A DNA stretch of 42,767 nt from an uncultured Synergistales bacterium. Lineage in GTDB: Bacteria; Synergistota; Synergistia; Synergistales; Aminobacteriaceae. Position 1 is the stretch's first letter, and each line of letters begins with the position of its first letter. The translations under genes were made by a program, and so were the position numbers. The stretch is taken from positions 1 to 42,767 of the forward strand of contig CAJOMU010000022.1 in the NCBI GenBank assembly GCA_905235735.1. The letters run 5' to 3'. The notes below the pieces were generated by a model that was given only the letters and a program-made list of their open reading frames with translations, had not been told where the DNA came from and searched no databases. Positions 40,075 through 42,767 of this stretch are shown piece after piece.

Positions 40075-42198
40075 ATGCAAGATAAAGAAAATAAGAAAGA
40101 ATATCAACCTCAGCGTGAAATTTTTGGGACATTGACGTTTGATTTGAACGTGATGAAAGAGAAACTGAATCCAGAAATCTATACGCAGGTAGTAAATGCA
40201 ATGGAGGGACGAGAGAGATTAACTCCCGAATCACTCGACATAATTGCAGGTGCATTAAGAGACTGGGCAATCTCTAAAGGTGCAACGCATTGGTCTCATT
40301 GGTTCCAGCCTCTAACGGAATTGACTGCGGAGAAACATCAGAGCTTCACGTTAGACGGTCATGAAGTCTTCAGAGGAAAGAACCTCGCACAAGGTGAACC
40401 TGATGCGTCAAGTTTTCCAAGCGCAGGAAACAGGTCAACGTTCGAGGCACGCGGTTATTCTGCATGGGACATATCGAGTCCTGCATTCATAGTGAAATCT
40501 CCAAAAGGCGGAACTCTCTATATTCCTTCGGTCTTCTTATCGTATGACGGAACAAGTTTAGACCTCAAGACACCGTTATTGCGTTCACTTGAGGCATTAG
40601 AGACACGTGCATTTAAGTTGATGCGTACACTTGGCCAGCGTGGAGTGCGTTACGTGAAGATGACTGCAGGAGCTGAACAGGAATATTTTCTTTTGGACAG
40701 ACCACGTGCACAGCTCAGACCCGACATAAGACACTGCGGACGTACATTAATCGGAGCACAGCCAGCAAAGGCACAGAAGCTCGACCACCATTATATGGGA
40801 GCAATTCCTCCGAGAGTACTGCGTTACATGGAAGATGTTGAACGTGATTTATCGCGGTTAGGTGTTAGTGTTCTTGCGAGACATAATGAAGTTGCGAGAT
40901 GTCAGTTTGAGTTCGCACATTTATTCAGTGATGCAAACAGGGCATGCGACCAGAACCAGATACTAATGGAAACGATGAGGAAACTTGCACGTCAGCATGA
41001 ACTTAGATTGTTATTCCATGAGAAACCATTTGCAGGTATGAACGGTTCAGGCAAGCACACGAACATATCACTTATGGACAGTGAAGGAAGAAATTTGCTC
41101 AAGCCGTCAAACTCTCACAGAAGGAACGTAATCTTTCTTGCGTTCATGTCAGCAGTAGTTCTCGGACTGTCGAAGTATCATTCACTCCTTCAGGCGAGTG
41201 TTGCGACATACGGAAACTTCTTCAGATTAGGAGGCCATGAAGCACCGCCGTCAATAATGAGCGTGTATTTAGGGTCTGCATTGACAGATTTGATTCGCAG
41301 ACTGAATGAATACGGAGATGCGAGCCTTCCTGAAAAGGGTACAATGGATTTGGGTCTCTCGAAACTTCCAGACATAATACCGTTTGATTCGGACAGGAAC
41401 AGGACATCACCAGTTGCGTTTACGGGAGATAAATTTGAATTCCGTGCACCTGGTTCATCACAGAGTATTGCATTGCCTGTAACGATGTTTGCGTCAATCT
41501 GGGCATATGGAATTGATGAATTGATTCGGCGAACGGAAGAAGGAATTTCGCGAGGGCTTGAACCGATTGATGCGGCGATTGAGGCTTCACGTTCAGCGTT
41601 CAATGAGGGGAAGAACATTCTGTTTGAGGGTGATGCATACAGTTCAGAATGGCGTGATGAAGCGAAGAGAAGAGGTCTTATTGAGGCTGAGAGCATACCA
41701 GACAGAATAGAATTGTTCCTGAAGCCAGAGAATAAATCATTGCTTGAAAGTCTCGGAGTGTACAAATCACATGAACTCGAAAATCTTCGTGATATTCGCA
41801 TGGAAAGTTTTGCGACTGGTCTTGAGGTTGAAGCAGCAGTACTCTATGACATGCTTTATGAGGGAGTATTACCGGCAATATCGAAACAGCTTACTCTTGA
41901 GCGAAATTCGATGCTCTACTTTGACGATGTTGATTTCGGAGACATGACCCCATGGAGAGATTATGTTACAGGATTAGGGAAGGCCAAGAATGCATTGATT
42001 CATGATGCGGATATGCTTTACGGACTTCGTGAAAATCTTTCAGGAATGAATGCACGTGAACGTTCTGATAGTCTTGTGAACGACATTGTGCCATTGATGG
42101 AACAGATACGTGCGAGGTGTGATGCGGCAGAACTGGTTACGAGTGCGGATATATGGCCGTATCCGATATATAGAAATCTGCTGTCATTGAGTGCATAA
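40075..42198 (+). CDS. glnN: Type III glutamine synthetase
   Basis: ATP-dependent ligase making glutamine from glutamate and ammonia, of the large GSIII type (707 residues; GSI has about 450). FGTLTFDLNVMKEKLNPE opens the GSIII N-domain. THWSHWFQPLTELTAEKHQ, GAEQEYFLLD (metal-binding Glu), ARHNEVARCQFEFAHLF and EKPFAGMNGSGKHTNISL (substrate loop) are signature blocks, with DRNRTSPVAFTGDKFEFR toward the C-terminus. A strong ribosome site AGGAAGTG precedes the ATG. It is a single-gene unit with its own promoter and terminator. Confidence 0.96.
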   Translation: MQDKENKKEYQPQREIFGTLTFDLNVMKEKLNPEIYTQVVNAMEGRERLTPESLDIIAGALRDWAISKGATHWSHWFQPLTELTAEKHQSFTLDGHEVFRGKNLAQGEPDASSFPSAGNRSTFEARGYSAWDISSPAFIVKSPKGGTLYIPSVFLSYDGTSLDLKTPLLRSLEALETRAFKLMRTLGQRGVRYVKMTAGAEQEYFLLDRPRAQLRPDIRHCGRTLIGAQPAKAQKLDHHYMGAIPPRVLRYMEDVERDLSRLGVSVLARHNEVARCQFEFAHLFSDANRACDQNQILMETMRKLARQHELRLLFHEKPFAGMNGSGKHTNISLMDSEGRNLLKPSNSHRRNVIFLAFMSAVVLGLSKYHSLLQASVATYGNFFRLGGHEAPPSIMSVYLGSALTDLIRRLNEYGDASLPEKGTMDLGLSKLPDIIPFDSDRNRTSPVAFTGDKFEFRAPGSSQSIALPVTMFASIWAYGIDELIRRTEEGISRGLEPIDAAIEASRSAFNEGKNILFEGDAYSSEWRDEAKRRGLIEAESIPDRIELFLKPENKSLLESLGVYKSHELENLRDIRMESFATGLEVEAAVLYDMLYEGVLPAISKQLTLERNSMLYFDDVDFGDMTPWRDYVTGLGKAKNALIHDADMLYGLRENLSGMNARERSDSLVNDIVPLMEQIRARCDAAELVTSADIWPYPIYRNLLSLSA

Positions 42199-42216
42199 GT
42201 GCATAAATTAAAATTG

Positions 42217-42245
42217 CCCCCCCGTTGTTATGCGGGGGGTATTTT
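42217..42245 (+). terminator. Terminator between glnN and the right-edge gene
   Basis: CCCCCCG pairs with CGGGGGG (42233-42239) around an eight-base loop, followed by TATTTTG. It lies between convergent genes; on the minus strand the hairpin is followed by CAATTTTAATTT, so it may work in both directions. Confidence 0.75.
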
Positions 42246-42246
42246 G

Positions 42247-42767
42247 TTACTCTGTCAGTTCCGTGAATTTTATCGTAATATCTGAAGCATAATACTTCAG
42301 TCCGTCTCCAGAAAAACGAATCGATTTCACTTTTCCAGTACTCATATCGCCGTTCATGAATGAAGCAAAATTTTTGTCATCAAGAATCAGGTGTGAGATT
42401 ATCGTATCATTATTCAGGACTTCAGGCAGAACTCTTTTTGTGATTAATCTTCCGTCATCAAATTCTGCGGTCATTAATACAGCAGGTATTTTGTAGATGA
42501 GTTTCATGAATTTTCCCATGAGATTTAATTTCATGTCTGCATTCATAATGCACAATCTTTCTCTCGTCGGAATATCTATTACATCATCACGTGAATATAT
42601 CTGCGTGATCTTATTATGCGATTCGAGTTTACGTTCTTCTCTGCGTTCAAGAAGGAATAAATGTTTATCCATGTCATGAAGTCTTATTGCGTAACGTCTG
42701 AATATCTCAAGCCAAGACTGCGGGCACTCAATCAACGGAAATCTTGCGTCTATTGCGTCTGTATTGA
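42247..42767 (-). CDS. C-terminal part of an unrecognised protein (cut by edge)
   Basis: The frame stays open to the last base of the window, so at least 172 residues are seen and the true start is outside; the TTG at 42735 is not a convincing start. Visible: DARFPLIECPQSWLEIFRRY, then HLFLLERREERKLESHNK, then a beta-rich end (PAVLMTAEFDDGRLITKRVL, GLKYYASDITIKFTELTE). The first segment faintly recalls the soluble end of membrane glycosyltransferases, but I cannot support a family. It is convergent with glnN. Confidence 0.6.
   Translation of the reverse strand, partial: NTDAIDARFPLIECPQSWLEIFRRYAIRLHDMDKHLFLLERREERKLESHNKITQIYSRDDVIDIPTRERLCIMNADMKLNLMGKFMKLIYKIPAVLMTAEFDDGRLITKRVLPEVLNNDTIISHLILDDKNFASFMNGDMSTGKVKSIRFSGDGLKYYASDITIKFTELTE

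Noticed and set aside
41190-41801. 203-residue minus-strand frame inside glnN
   Set aside because: Shadow frame; glnN has uninterrupted family motifs across the whole interval.
42735-42735. TTG at 42735 as the true start of the right-edge gene
   Set aside because: The frame stays open upstream to the window edge and no ribosome site precedes this TTG, so the gene is treated as cut.

Overview
The window (about 42.8 kb, moderately AT-rich) reads like a chromosomal segment of an anaerobic, flagellated, diderm bacterium. A complete lipid A aminoarabinose (Arn) pathway implies an outer membrane with LPS. A CtsR-ClpC pair, a type III glutamine synthetase, a DUF501 protein and strong Shine-Dalgarno sites recall Firmicutes. 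That mixture fits Synergistota best, with a diderm Firmicute (Negativicutes) as the alternative. No rRNA, tRNA or CRISPR array is visible, so the taxonomic call is an inference from gene content.

Layout. 1-822 (minus): tandem, near-identical genes for small RiPP precursors with a Nif11-like leader, a GG cleavage site and unrelated Cys-containing cores. Each visible copy carries a different frameshift, and each unit has its own intrinsic terminator. 830-6833 (minus): a six-gene arn operon (arnC, arnA formyltransferase, arnD, arnB, arnA decarboxylase, arnT) in which ArnA is split in two and ArnC lacks its membrane part. 6906-7154: a gutted IS200/IS605-type element with a TnpB-like tail and a right-end hairpin. 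7197-8309 (plus): alanine dehydrogenase. 8480-17130 (minus): flgM-flgN-flgK-flgL from a sigma-28-like promoter, with giant FlgK (1409 aa) and FlgL (1182 aa). 17253-18636 (plus): mannonate dehydratase and a small zinc-ribbon protein. 18681-20645 (minus): phosphoglycerate mutase and an aminotransferase.

20765-28003 (plus) is a ten-gene co-directional run of mostly unrecognised genes. It holds two paralogous secreted CxxC proteins, another secreted protein with an acidic tail, two unknown cytosolic proteins, an S1-domain protein, a DUF501 protein, a MuiA-like (DUF4139) protein, a secreted SH3 protein and a lone MacB/LolD-type ABC ATPase. 28064-32046 (plus): ctsR-clpC behind a CtsR-like operator, then azlC-azlD. 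32093-34183 (minus): a secreted unknown protein, a HIT protein and an Rpn-family nuclease. 34246-39929 (plus): an LPG-synthase-like membrane protein, an ICMT-like methyltransferase, an unknown protein, a GtrA protein, adenine deaminase and an NCS2 purine permease. 40075-42198 (plus): glnN behind a near-consensus promoter. 42247 to the right edge (minus): the C-terminal part of an unrecognised protein.

The most interesting part is the left edge. Conserved-leader, variable-core peptide genes start from their own promoter directly behind an operon that would make the cell surface less anionic. One speculative reading is a peptide system next to its own envelope immunity. Maturation and export genes would have to lie left of position 1 or elsewhere. 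The second most interesting item is the duplicated ~385-residue block that makes FlgK giant.
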